DNA from: Alkalibacillus silvisoli
Lineage (GTDB): Bacteria; Bacillota; Bacilli; Bacillales; Alkalibacillaceae
Reading direction: 5' to 3'
NCBI RefSeq assembly: GCF_039521975.1
Contig: NZ_BAAACZ010000009.1
Location: forward strand, 124,001 to 188,000
Length of the DNA stretch: 64,000 bases
Both the position numbers and the translations under genes were made by a program. The notes below the pieces were generated by a model. That model saw only the letters and a program-made list of their open reading frames with translations. It searched no databases and was not told the origin of the DNA. This document shows, piece by piece, positions 51,231 to 60,423 of this stretch (the first letter of the stretch is position 1; each line of letters opens with the position of its first letter).

Positions 51231-52367
51231 ATGGCAATCACATATGAACTGATTAAAACATGTAAACAAACAGGAGCTCGACTAGGAAAGGTTCATACGC
51301 CTCATGGCTCATTTGAAACACCAGTGTTTATGCCTGTAGGGACACTAGCGACTGTTAAGACGATGGCACCTGAAGAGTTAAAAGAGATCGGTGCAAATAT
51401 TATCCTTTCAAATACGTATCATTTATGGTTACGCCCTGGTGAAGATATAGTAGAAGAGGCGGGTGGATTACACCAGTTTATGAATTGGGATGGATCTATT
51501 TTAACTGATTCTGGCGGGTTTCAAGTCTTTAGTTTAAGCGATATGCGTCAAATTGAAGAAGAAGGAGTTCATTTCAGAAATCATATTAGTGGTGCTAAGC
51601 TGTTTTTATCACCGGAAAAAGCCATGCACATCCAAAATTCATTAGGTTCTGATATTATGATGGCTTTTGATGAATGTCCACCATACCCTGCAACATATGA
51701 TTATATGAAAGCTTCTGTAGAAAGGACAAGCCGGTGGGCGGAGCGTTGCTTAAAAGCGCACCAAAAACCGGAGGAACAAGGGTTATTCGGCATTGTGCAA
51801 GGTGGCGAATATGAAGAATTACGTAAGCAAAGTGCTAAAGATCTAACTAGCTTAGATTTTCCTGGGTATGCAATTGGTGGCTTATCAGTTGGTGAACCTA
51901 AAGATGTCATGAATCGTGTGTTAGACTATACAACCCCTTTATTACCAGATGAAAAACCTAGATATTTAATGGGAGTTGGTTCACCTGATTCATTAGTTGA
52001 CGGTGCGGTGCGAGGAGTTGATATGTTTGACTGTGTGTTACCTACACGAGTCGCTAGAAACGGTACTTGTATGACATCAAACGGTCGCCTAGTTGTCCGT
52101 AATGCGAAATTCGCTAGAGACTTCACCCCGATTGATGAGAATTGTGATTGCTATACGTGTCGAAATTATACGAAAGCTTATATTCGTCATTTAATTAAAG
52201 CAAATGAAACACTAGGAATAAGATTAACTACTTATCATAACCTATACTTTTTGGTAAAATTAATGGGACAAGTGAGAAATGCCATCAGAGAAGATCGATT
52301 AGGTGATTTTCGTGATGAGTTTTTTGAACAATATGGTTTTAATAAACCTGATGCTAAAAACTTTTAG
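51231..52367 (+). CDS. tgt: tRNA-guanine transglycosylase
   Basis: Exchanges G34 for preQ1 in GUN-anticodon tRNAs. The 378-residue protein has the active-site Asp93 in DSGGFQVF, the nucleophile Asp267 in FDCVLPTR, GGLSVGEP, and the zinc site Cys305, Cys307, Cys310 and His336 (CDCYTC...TYH). The start is ATG 51231 after AGGAG. It works before QueA in the pathway, on the product of preQ1 genes not present here. Confidence 0.97.
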   Translation: MAITYELIKTCKQTGARLGKVHTPHGSFETPVFMPVGTLATVKTMAPEELKEIGANIILSNTYHLWLRPGEDIVEEAGGLHQFMNWDGSILTDSGGFQVFSLSDMRQIEEEGVHFRNHISGAKLFLSPEKAMHIQNSLGSDIMMAFDECPPYPATYDYMKASVERTSRWAERCLKAHQKPEEQGLFGIVQGGEYEELRKQSAKDLTSLDFPGYAIGGLSVGEPKDVMNRVLDYTTPLLPDEKPRYLMGVGSPDSLVDGAVRGVDMFDCVLPTRVARNGTCMTSNGRLVVRNAKFARDFTPIDENCDCYTCRNYTKAYIRHLIKANETLGIRLTTYHNLYFLVKLMGQVRNAIREDRLGDFRDEFFEQYGFNKPDAKNF

Positions 52368-52384
52368 AAAGGGGGCTAATCATT

Positions 52385-52642
52385 ATGGATTTAATTGTGA
52401 CGTTAATGCCGATTTTATTATTTGTTCTATTGTTTTGGGTTATTTTAATTCGCCCACAACAAAAGCGTCAAAAACAGGTCACTGAAATGCAAAACAATCT
52501 ACAAAAAGGTGATGACATTATTACGATCGGTGGATTACACGCTAGTGTACACGCATTAGATGAAGGTACTGTAGTGTTAGAGGTCAATGATGGTCAAAGA
52601 CTTACATACGATCGTACCTCAATTAGAGAGAAAAAAGCATAA
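52385..52642 (+). CDS. yajC: Preprotein translocase subunit YajC
   Basis: An 85-residue protein with one N-terminal membrane helix (about 3-22), then RPQQKRQKQVTEMQNNLQKGDDIITIGGLH, the standard YajC core. It associates with SecDF in protein export. The start is ATG 52385 after GAAAGGGGG. It ends the queA-tgt-yajC unit, as yrbF does in B. subtilis; secDF is downstream at 57387. Confidence 0.96.
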   Translation: MDLIVTLMPILLFVLLFWVILIRPQQKRQKQVTEMQNNLQKGDDIITIGGLHASVHALDEGTVVLEVNDGQRLTYDRTSIREKKA

Positions 52643-52643
52643 C

Positions 52644-52676
52644 AAAAACAGGTTGGCATGTGCCAACCTGTTTTTT
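52644..52676. terminator. Bidirectional terminator between yajC and yrzE
   Basis: ACAGGTTGGCA and TGCCAACCTGT form the stem, with T6 on the plus strand and T5 on the minus strand. Confidence 0.92.
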
Positions 52677-52713
52677 ATAGATAGAAAGTTTTAGTATATA
52701 AAGGTAGAAAGAC

Positions 52714-53094
52714 TCAATAACCTTCACTTCTCCTTTGCATATTAACCCCTAATATACTTCCTGTAGTAGTAGCTACGATAAAGATTAAGAAGTAAAGGAT
52801 TTGATAGCTTTGAATCCAAGAATCATGAGCTAAAAACTGATAAAGCATAATTCCAAACACATAAATGACACCGACTAGCGCCCCTGTCATCCAACCCTTG
52901 TACAACGTCATCCGTCCAGCAATAACCCCACCAGTGATCATAATGAGTATACTCGTAATAAATGTCACCCATTGCAAGGTTCTAGTTGACATCCAATCGA
53001 AATTAATAAACAGTGCAAAAACTAAACTAGCTACTAACATTAATACGAGAATAACAGATAAACCATAAAAAGTAGCTTTTAGTCTTTCGTTCAT
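52714..53094 (-). CDS. yrzE: TIGR04086-family membrane protein (YrzE)
   Basis: A 126-residue protein with four membrane helices (about 8-30, 38-60, 70-90, 97-118) and the family pattern GGVIAGRMTLYKGWMTGALVG in the middle. It is the likely counterpart of B. subtilis YrzE, found between yrbF (yajC) and yrbG. Function is unknown. AAAGGGGGA precedes ATG 53094 on the minus strand. Confidence 0.8.
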   Translation of the reverse strand: MNERLKATFYGLSVILVLMLVASLVFALFINFDWMSTRTLQWVTFITSILIMITGGVIAGRMTLYKGWMTGALVGVIYVFGIMLYQFLAHDSWIQSYQILYFLIFIVATTTGSILGVNMQRRSEGY

Positions 53095-53246
53095 AAAAAC
53101 GTCCCCCTTTGGCTTTTATAGGATTGTTTTAAGGATTTACAATCTAAAAGCTGTCCATTGTTGTCCCATTGATATAAAACTATGCATGTTTTTCCTGAAA
53201 AAGACGTATTTATTTATTAGGACAGTATAATAAAGGGGAAATGAAC

Positions 53247-54527
53247 ATGGATGCAATGATTGCTATAATAGTTTTCGCGATCAGCTACATATTTTTATTG
53301 CTAGATAAAATTAACCGAGCATTAGTAGCTTTATCTGGTTCAGCTATTTTAATAGTATTAGGGATTTTCTCAATTGATAGTGCATTATCAACTTATGTGG
53401 ATTGGAGTACAATCGTTCTATTATTTTCGATGATGGTATTAATTACAATCACTCAACGAACTGGTGTTTTTGAATTTATTGCCCTGTGGATGATTCAACG
53501 TGTTGATGGACGACCTATTCCTTTGTTTATCTGGGTAGGTGTTTTCACCGCAGTTGGGTCCGCTTTATTGGATAATGTGACGACAGTTCTGTTATTCGTT
53601 CCTGTTCTTTTACATATGATTAAGAAATTAAATTTACCGCCATTTCCATACATTGTTATGGTGATTATTACCTCAAATGTTGGTGGCACGGCAACTATGA
53701 TCGGGGATCCACCTAATATTATGATTGGACAAGCAGTTGAGCATTTTACATTTATGTCATTTGTCATTCACTTAGCACCTATAGTGGTTGTTATATTTGT
53801 TGTTACAATGGCTTTATTACTTCTAATGTTTGGTCGTTCATTAGTTAAATCTAGTCAACAACGTTCTTCTGAGGCAATTAATCTTGACCCTTATGCTGCA
53901 CTAAAAAAATCCCCCTTGTTATACCAGTCTTTATCGATATTATTTTTAACTATTGCTGGATTTCTTTTACACGGGTTTATTCATGTTGAGTTAACCACTG
54001 TAGCTTTAGCTGGTGCATTAATCTTACTGCTCTTATCTGAAAAGGATGCAGATTGTGAAACAGTATTTGCGAAAGTTGAATGGACGACACTATTTTTCTT
54101 CATTGGGTTGTTCGTATTAGTTGGTGGATTGGAACAAACAGGGATTATTGATCAAATCGCCATGTCATTTATTACATTAACTGAAGGTGATCAAGTTAAG
54201 TCTTCTTTTATTATTTTATGGTCAGCTGGTTTATTGTCAGGTTTTCTAGACAACATACCTTATGTCGCATCAATGATTCCGATTCTCTTTGAATTAGAAG
54301 AGTTTGGCATGACAGCAATAGACCCAATGTGGTGGGCACTGGCACTTGGAGCTTGTTTAGGTGGGAATGGAACACTGTTAGGAGCTTCAGCAAATGTTGT
54401 TGTTGCAGGTATTGCTAGTACAAATGGTGTGAAAATTCCATTTATCCGGTTTATGTTATATGGTTTATTGATTGTTGTTGTGTCACTCATAATTGCGACT
54501 GTTTATATGTTAATCCGCTATTTCTAA
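53247..54527 (+). CDS. ArsB/NhaD/SLC13-type ion transporter
   Basis: A 426-residue integral membrane protein with about 11 helices of the ion transporter superfamily that holds ArsB, NhaD and the P-protein. Two diagnostic segments are GSALLDNVTTVLLFVPVLL (about 110-128) followed by TSNVGGTATMIGDPPNIMIG, and their repeat-related GFLDNIPYVASMIPI (about 332-346) with GGNGTLLGASANVV. The substrate could be arsenite, Na+/H+ or a dicarboxylate; sequence alone does not decide. The start is ATG 53247, eight bases after AAGGGG; ATG 53241 is too close. There is no ars gene nearby. Confidence 0.85.
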   Translation: MDAMIAIIVFAISYIFLLLDKINRALVALSGSAILIVLGIFSIDSALSTYVDWSTIVLLFSMMVLITITQRTGVFEFIALWMIQRVDGRPIPLFIWVGVFTAVGSALLDNVTTVLLFVPVLLHMIKKLNLPPFPYIVMVIITSNVGGTATMIGDPPNIMIGQAVEHFTFMSFVIHLAPIVVVIFVVTMALLLLMFGRSLVKSSQQRSSEAINLDPYAALKKSPLLYQSLSILFLTIAGFLLHGFIHVELTTVALAGALILLLLSEKDADCETVFAKVEWTTLFFFIGLFVLVGGLEQTGIIDQIAMSFITLTEGDQVKSSFIILWSAGLLSGFLDNIPYVASMIPILFELEEFGMTAIDPMWWALALGACLGGNGTLLGASANVVVAGIASTNGVKIPFIRFMLYGLLIVVVSLIIATVYMLIRYF

Positions 54528-54601
54528 AGTCTACTAAATACCGTATAAATTTAGCTATATAGTGAATGATAAGAGCGATTAAGACAACGGAGATGTACAT
54601 T

Positions 54602-55249
54602 ATGGAAGAATTAATTAACTTGGTTGTTCGCACTACAGGTGTTTATTTAGCAATTTATGCGGTTTTTCGTTTAATGGGTAAACGGGAGATTGGTGAATTG
54701 AGTATTATGGATTTAATAGTATTTATCATGATGGCAGAGGTTGGGGTTCTTTCTATTGAACAAACGGAAGAATCCTTCTTTTTATTGTTAACACCCATAT
54801 TCGTATTGTTAATTATTCAACGATTGACTGCTGAGGTTTCATTTAGAAGTAATAAGGCAAGAGTACTTCTAGATGGAACACCTTCAATCATTATTAGAAA
54901 GGGTGTTATTGATGAAAAAGAAATGAAAAAACAACGTTACAATATGGATGATCTACTCATTCAATTAAGGCAAGCGGGGGCGTTGGAGTTAAAAGAAGTA
55001 GAGCTTGCCATATTAGAAACAAATGGCAAGCTCTCAGTCTTTAAACAACAAGATCAACCGTTAAACTATTTTGATCCTATTATTATCGATGGGCAGTTTC
55101 AAAAAGAAGCTTTACAACAACAGGGTGTTACAGAGAATCAAGTCTTAAATCAGCTTAGTCATTATGGGGTTTATGACATTTCTAAAATTACTGTTGCTCA
55201 AATGCATGAAGATGGATCTATTTTTCTCGACTTTAAAGAATTGGATTAA
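54602..55249 (+). CDS. DUF421-family membrane protein (YrbG-like)
   Basis: A 215-residue protein of the YetF/YrbG/YcaP group: three membrane helices at the N-terminus (about 5-75, with the conserved RLMGKREIGELSIMDLIVFI), then the cytosolic DUF421 domain (LLDGTPSIIIRKGVIDEKEMKKQRYNMDDLLIQLRQAG split over about 85-125). B. subtilis yrbG lies at this position. Function is unproven; relatives are expressed in sporulation. The start is ATG 54602. Its last four bases overlap the end of spoVB on the other strand. Confidence 0.85.
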   Translation: MEELINLVVRTTGVYLAIYAVFRLMGKREIGELSIMDLIVFIMMAEVGVLSIEQTEESFFLLLTPIFVLLIIQRLTAEVSFRSNKARVLLDGTPSIIIRKGVIDEKEMKKQRYNMDDLLIQLRQAGALELKEVELAILETNGKLSVFKQQDQPLNYFDPIIIDGQFQKEALQQQGVTENQVLNQLSHYGVYDISKITVAQMHEDGSIFLDFKELD

Positions 55250-56787
55250 AACCGGCCTTGTTTAAGTTGTTCCCATTCATCTTTAGAAACAATTTTAAAC
55301 AAGAATAAACCAATTATATATAGTATGAGTAACGAAGTAATAATCGTGATCGTCGATACTAGAGGATTATTTGCCATAAACATGGTAGTCATTTGTGAAC
55401 CCATAAAGTACACAATAACGATTAGTAAAATCATACGAAGTGAAAGCCAAAAAGGCATCCTAAATTTAATTAATTTATAAAGCGTAATAAAATGTAAAAA
55501 CGTTACGACTAAGACACCGACAACAATCGAGATCACGACGCCATCTATGCCGAATGATGGTTTTGTCGCTAATAGCCATAGGATACCTAATTTTACAATA
55601 GCACCGATTAAACTATTAATCATCGCATGTTTAGCGTAATCTAGGGCTTGCAAGGCTGCTTGAAGTGGTGCTTGGAAATACAATAACAAGAAAAATGGTG
55701 CCATGAACATTAAAAACTGTGCCCCATTATCATTGCCATACATGAGTTGTAAAATGACAGGTGCTAGTAATAAAAATACAATGGTAGCAATCCCACCTGA
55801 GGCAAATGAAAGCCTTAATGCTTGTCTAATACGGTAATGAACTGTTTGGTGATGGTTAAGTGCATTTGCTTCGCTAATAGAAGGAATTAATGCTACAGAT
55901 AACGAATGTGTAATAAAGGTTGGTAAAAGTAGTAATGGCAACACATACCCTGTTAGTTGCCCGTATAATTTCGTGCTTTCAGCTATCGTATAACCAGCAA
56001 TCACTAAACTTTGAGAGACTAAAATTGGCTCAAGGAAATAGGTAGTAGAGCCAATCAGTTTAGTTCCAGCAGTTGGTAAAGCAATGTGTAAAATACTATT
56101 AAGGGTTGAGCGCATTTTTTGATGAGCTACATTAACCCCAAGCTCTATAATAGAGGTTTTATGCTTTTTAAAACAATAGTACATGTAGATTAGAGAGATA
56201 AGTTCACCGATCACAATTGAAACCATTGCTCCAGCTGCTGCGTAAGTAATCCCATAAGGTAACATCACTTTAACAATGATTACGACAAATACGATTCTGA
56301 CTACTTGCTCGATTACTTGGGCAGTTGCTTGTGGCTTCATGTTTTGCAACCCTTGGAAATAACCGCGTAAAACAGCTGAAATAGCTATAATAATGATAAT
56401 TGGACTGATCATGAGCATAGGTGTATACGTTCTATCATCTAATATGAGATAAGTTGATACGAATGGTGCTGTAAAGATAAATAGAGTAGTTAATAATATG
56501 CTTAATGAGATTGTAATGGTAAAAGAAAGTGCAAGTATTTGATTAATTTTTTGCTTATTATTTTCTGTGTTAGCTTCTGCTACTAATTTCGAGACTGCAA
56601 CAGGTATTCCAATTTGTGATAATGTGATCATTAGAAATAAGGCAGGTAAGGTTAACATATAGATTCCGATTCCTTCTTCACCTAACAATCGTGCTAGCAC
56701 AATTCGATTAACGAATCCGAGTAGACGACTGATCATACCAGCAACTATTAAGATAATGGCTCCTTTAATAAAAGTTTGCTTAGACAA
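55246..56787 (-). CDS. spoVB: Stage V sporulation protein B (MOP flippase family)
   Basis: A 513-residue MATE/MOP-type polysaccharide flippase with about 14 membrane helices. It begins KQTFIKGAIILIVAGMISRLLGFVNRI, has ISPIIIIIAISAVLRGYFQGLQNM (about 126-149) and the internal half-repeat. SpoVB is needed for spore cortex synthesis in B. subtilis, probably as a lipid II flippase. The start is TTG 56787 with GAGAAGGTAGGT upstream on the minus strand. The position before comN-secDF matches B. subtilis. Confidence 0.93.
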   Translation of the reverse strand: MSKQTFIKGAIILIVAGMISRLLGFVNRIVLARLLGEEGIGIYMLTLPALFLMITLSQIGIPVAVSKLVAEANTENNKQKINQILALSFTITISLSILLTTLFIFTAPFVSTYLILDDRTYTPMLMISPIIIIIAISAVLRGYFQGLQNMKPQATAQVIEQVVRIVFVVIIVKVMLPYGITYAAAGAMVSIVIGELISLIYMYYCFKKHKTSIIELGVNVAHQKMRSTLNSILHIALPTAGTKLIGSTTYFLEPILVSQSLVIAGYTIAESTKLYGQLTGYVLPLLLLPTFITHSLSVALIPSISEANALNHHQTVHYRIRQALRLSFASGGIATIVFLLLAPVILQLMYGNDNGAQFLMFMAPFFLLLYFQAPLQAALQALDYAKHAMINSLIGAIVKLGILWLLATKPSFGIDGVVISIVVGVLVVTFLHFITLYKLIKFRMPFWLSLRMILLIVIVYFMGSQMTTMFMANNPLVSTITIITSLLILYIIGLFLFKIVSKDEWEQLKQGRF

Positions 56788-57029
56788 TTTAAATACCTAC
56801 CTTCTCAAAAGTATGAAATTTCGGTACAATAATTTATATGCTTGTCTAAGCCCAAGTCATGATAAAACTTTAGAAGTTTGTTTTCATTTAAGCCATAATG
56901 GTTTAAGGTAGATAAAAAAGTATTAATTTACTTTTTTACATAACTACAATCAGACTCTAGCATTACTTAGAAGGAGTTTACTTTAGAAATATGAATTGTT
57001 TTGAGATTTGATCACAAGGGGGATTAAAG

Positions 57030-57344
57030 TTGGAACCAGTTAAAAAACACGTTGAAGAATGGCGACCTCAATTGTATGATGTGATTCAAAGTAAAGTAGA
57101 TGAACTAGAAATGCTAGGCTATGAACGCGTGACACACGATGAAGTGTGGAATTGCTTACTTCATAAAGTATGGCGAAAGAATAAAGAGACGACCTTATTT
57201 CAAGTCGTTCAAGATGTATTACATATGAGTGATCGTATATTTATGAGTTTTTTAACGGTTCAAGTGCAACAACAAGATGAAGAGTTATTACAGCAAATAG
57301 AAGCCTTATCACAATGGGAAAAGGAACATACTGAAGCAGAGTAG
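57030..57344 (+). CDS. comN: Post-transcriptional regulator ComN (YrzD)
   Basis: A 104-residue helical protein with the family pattern VEEWRPQLYDVIQSKVDELEMLGYERVTHDEVWNCLLHKVW (in about 8-48). In B. subtilis ComN promotes comE mRNA accumulation and localises through DivIVA. The start is TTG 57030 after AAGGGGG. It lies between spoVB and secDF as expected. The comC gene is missing at its usual place in this window. Confidence 0.88.
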   Translation: MEPVKKHVEEWRPQLYDVIQSKVDELEMLGYERVTHDEVWNCLLHKVWRKNKETTLFQVVQDVLHMSDRIFMSFLTVQVQQQDEELLQQIEALSQWEKEHTEAE

Positions 57345-57386
57345 TAAATCCCATTTGCTATTGATCAAAAGGAGGTAACTTAACAG

Positions 57387-59660
57387 ATGAAAAGGAAGGG
57401 CAGAATCGCCGCCTTTTTCCTAATTGTTTTACTTTTAGGGGGATTAATTGGTACGACTACTAATTCAATAACGAAAGATATTACATTAGGATTAGACTTA
57501 CAAGGTGGCTTTGAAGTTTTATATGAAGTTGAACCATTAAGTGAAAATCAAGAAGTCAATGATCAAATGCTAGATGCGGTTGTGCAAAGTCTTTATGAAA
57601 GGATTGACGTATTAGGTGTCAATGAGCCATTAATTGATATCGAAGGTGATGACCGAATACGTGTCCAACTTGCTGGTGTCACTGATCAAAATGAAGCGCG
57701 TGAATTATTGTCAACAACGGCTAACCTTTCTTTTAGAGGGGTAGATGATGAACAGTTCTTTGATGGTACTGAACTAGTCGAAGGAAGTGCTCGTCAAAAC
57801 TTTAATGACATGAATCAGCCAATCGTTACTTTAGAAACGAAACGTAATTTTGAAGAAAGTGAATATGAGAATTTCCATGAAGTTACACAAAAAGTTTCAC
57901 AATTGCCAGAACCTGAAAATTTATTAGTCATTTGGCTGGATTATGAAGAAGGTGATTCATTTGAGGAAGAAGTTGGTAGTGAAGACCCTAAATTTATTTC
58001 TGCACCAAGTGTAGATGATCCAATCCCTAGTACTGATGTTCAAATTAGTGGTTCACCTTTTACAGTCGATGAAGCTCAACAATTAGCTGACCTACTTAAT
58101 GCCGGTTCACTACCAGCAGATTTAAATGAAGTGTATTCAGTTGCAGTTGGTGCACAATTCGGTGAGCAAGCTCTAGACCAAACTGTTTATGCTAGTATTC
58201 TTGGTGTTATATTAATCTTTTTATATATGATTAGTTATTATCGCTTCCCGGGATTAATATCAGTTGTAACTTTAAGTGCCTATATTTATTTAATCTTACT
58301 CGTATTTGAAGCGATTAATGGTGTTCTCACACTTCCAGGAATTGCAGCGCTCGTATTAGGTGTTGGTATGGCAGTAGATGCGAACATTATAACCTTTGAG
58401 CGGATTAAAGAAGAATTAAAATCCGGAAAGACATTAAGATCCGCCTTTAAGGCCGGTAATAAGCGTTCATTAACAACAATATTAGACGCTAATGTGACAA
58501 CGATTATTGCTGCTACGGTATTATTTATCTTTGGTACGAGCTCAGTAAAAGGATTCGCAACGATGCTTATTATAAGTATCATCTTGAGCTTTATTACCTC
58601 AGTATATTTCACTAGATTGTTATTAAACTTATGGGTGAGTAGTAAAGCGTTAAATAACAAACCAAAGTTATTTGGTGTTAAACAAGAAGAGATCAAAGAC
58701 ATTACAAAAGGTGAAGAAGTAAAACCACATTTCTTTGGTAAAACGTTTAATTTCGTACAACATCGTAAAAAATTCTTTATCATATCTGGTGCTTTAATAA
58801 CTGCTGGTGTCATTTTCCTTTCAACAGCTGGGTTAAACTTAGGTATTGACTTTGAAAGTGGTTCACGTGTTCAAGTCATGGCTGATGAATCTTTAACACC
58901 TGAAGAGATTAATGATGAGTTTGGGACATTAGGATTTGAACCAACCCAAGTTGTTATGGCTGGGGATGAAGATGAGATTGGGATGGTACGGTTTGATACG
59001 GTTTTAGACCAAGATGAAATTGCTGAGGTCAATAGTCACTTTACAGAACAATATGGAAATGAACCAAGTGTGAGTACGGTATCACCTAAAATTGGTCAAG
59101 AACTAGCGATGAACGCCATTTATGCTGTTTTAATTGCTTCAGTCGCAATTATTATTTATGTGACGTTCCGCTTTGAATTGTTCTTTGCATTAACAGCGAC
59201 TTTTTCATTGTTACATGATGCATTTTTCATTTTAGCTTTATTTAGTATTTTCCAGTTTGAATTTGATATTACAATCATTGCAGCCATTCTGACGATTGTT
59301 GGTTATTCTGTAAATGACACGATTGTAACGTATGACCGAATTAGGGAAAACTTAAGGATGGAGAAGAAGGTTAAGACATTTAGCCATTTAGCATCTATTG
59401 TGAATAAGAGTTTAATGCAAACATTAGCACGTAGCTTTAACACCGTCATTACGGTTGTGTTTGCAGCGTTAATGTTATTTATCTTTGGTGCACAAGCAAT
59501 TACTTACTTCGCATTTGCCTTAATTGTCGGTTTACTTGCAGGTACTTATTCTTCACTATTCCTAGGTGCGCAGTTATGGTTAGTATGGAGAGGGCGTAAT
59601 ATCTCAGAAAAACCAGTCGATTTTCAAAAGAAAAAACGCCAAGAAGGTCCACAAGTATAA
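57387..59660 (+). CDS. secDF: Protein translocase subunit SecDF (fused)
   Basis: Proton-driven accessory component of Sec export. The 757-residue product is a SecD-SecF fusion, as in B. subtilis: the SecD half has TLGLDLQGGFEVLYEV (about 32-47), the P1 periplasmic domain and six helices (GVGMAVDANIITFERIKEE, about 326-344); the SecF half begins near 450, with LNLGIDFESGSRVQV and VGYSVNDTIVTYDRIREN (about 638-655). The Asp/Arg residues in the two helical repeats used for proton flow are present. ATG 57387 follows AAAGGAGG. Confidence 0.97.
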   Translation: MKRKGRIAAFFLIVLLLGGLIGTTTNSITKDITLGLDLQGGFEVLYEVEPLSENQEVNDQMLDAVVQSLYERIDVLGVNEPLIDIEGDDRIRVQLAGVTDQNEARELLSTTANLSFRGVDDEQFFDGTELVEGSARQNFNDMNQPIVTLETKRNFEESEYENFHEVTQKVSQLPEPENLLVIWLDYEEGDSFEEEVGSEDPKFISAPSVDDPIPSTDVQISGSPFTVDEAQQLADLLNAGSLPADLNEVYSVAVGAQFGEQALDQTVYASILGVILIFLYMISYYRFPGLISVVTLSAYIYLILLVFEAINGVLTLPGIAALVLGVGMAVDANIITFERIKEELKSGKTLRSAFKAGNKRSLTTILDANVTTIIAATVLFIFGTSSVKGFATMLIISIILSFITSVYFTRLLLNLWVSSKALNNKPKLFGVKQEEIKDITKGEEVKPHFFGKTFNFVQHRKKFFIISGALITAGVIFLSTAGLNLGIDFESGSRVQVMADESLTPEEINDEFGTLGFEPTQVVMAGDEDEIGMVRFDTVLDQDEIAEVNSHFTEQYGNEPSVSTVSPKIGQELAMNAIYAVLIASVAIIIYVTFRFELFFALTATFSLLHDAFFILALFSIFQFEFDITIIAAILTIVGYSVNDTIVTYDRIRENLRMEKKVKTFSHLASIVNKSLMQTLARSFNTVITVVFAALMLFIFGAQAITYFAFALIVGLLAGTYSSLFLGAQLWLVWRGRNISEKPVDFQKKKRQEGPQV

Positions 59661-59663
59661 AAT

Positions 59664-59704
59664 AAAAAAAAGTGATAGAGGAGAGAGCCTCTATCACTTT
59701 TTTA
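59664..59704 (+). terminator. Terminator after secDF
   Basis: AAAAGTGATAGAGG pairs with CCTCTATCACTTTT, followed by TTAT. Confidence 0.93.
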
Positions 59705-59743
59705 TACTTAATAAGATGATCTAGACTCCTGAACTTTAAGAAA

Positions 59744-59950
59744 GGCTCTGTTAAAGCTTAGTGTTGATTATTTAAAAGGTTGCTCTAAGTTGTTGTATTG
59801 TGATGAGTGAAGGTGCCGACTCCTGCGGGAATAGCACGAGTCTCGAGACCCCACAGGCAATGTTTTCCTGTCGAGGAGGCTCGAGCCGTGCCCGCGGAAA
59901 GCGTCCACCGAAAGCGATTCACAATAACAACAACGGACTTTAACAGAGCG
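59744..59950. mobile_element. MITE-like non-autonomous element, copy 1
   Basis: A 207-bp element with perfect 12-bp terminal inverted repeats, GCTCTGTTAAAG (59745-59756) and CTTTAACAGAGC (59938-59949), bounded on both sides by the 8-bp direct repeat TTAAGAAA (59736-59743 and 59951-59958). The core (about 59806-59915) is GC-rich and forms a long imperfect hairpin, unlike the AT-rich flanks. It encodes no protein; open frames across it are by-products of its composition. Eight-base duplications are typical of families such as IS6 and IS1595, but the parent cannot be assigned. Confidence 0.85.
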
Positions 59951-60042
59951 TTAAGAAAAGATGGAAAATTAGTGCAACCAGTGATTAAATTTGAACTTAA
60001 TCGGGAATCTAATTGATAAGTTATAGAATTGGGGGAAAACAA

Positions 60043-60366
60043 ATGAAACAACAAACGTGGATTATTTTAACAATTGCTTTCACAATCATCATTGCAGTTT
60101 TTGCTGTTATTAATGTTGATTCTGTACCTGTTGATTTTCTAATAATTGAAACTGAAGCACCTCTTATTTTAGTCATTTTGCTTTCGGTTTTATTAGGGGC
60201 TTTATTAGTAGCAGGTGTTAGCTTCTCGAAGTTTTATCAACTACAAAGAGAAATTAGACAACTAAAGAGTGAGTTGGACCCTTTAAGTCAAGAGGCGATT
60301 GATTCAAGTGAAACGGACGTTTCAACAGAAGAACAACCTGTTGAAAAAAATGATCACCAACCATAA
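60043..60366 (+). CDS. LapA-domain (DUF1049) membrane protein, YrvD-like
   Basis: A 107-residue protein with two membrane helices (about 5-24 and 36-58) followed by a short coiled coil (QLQREIRQLKSELD) and an acidic tail. The first loop, INVDSVPVDFLI, is typical of LapA/DUF1049 proteins. B. subtilis yrvD lies between secDF and recJ. Function in Firmicutes is unknown. The start is ATG 60043 after GGGGGA; it begins about 90 bases after the mobile element copy 1. Confidence 0.85.
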   Translation: MKQQTWIILTIAFTIIIAVFAVINVDSVPVDFLIIETEAPLILVILLSVLLGALLVAGVSFSKFYQLQREIRQLKSELDPLSQEAIDSSETDVSTEEQPVEKNDHQP

Positions 60367-60423
60367 TAGTAGATTGATACCCCTGATTAGCTCTTGTATA
60401 ATGAGTTAGTTAGGGGTGAAATT

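Noticed and set aside
58286..58813. A 175-codon minus-strand frame inside secDF
   Set aside because: A shadow of a long coding region with no ribosome-binding site; secDF is certain in this stretch.
59785..60054. Open frames across mobile-element copy 1 on both strands
   Set aside because: They arise from the GC-rich repeat core; the same peptide-like strings recur at copy 2 and have no ribosome-binding site.
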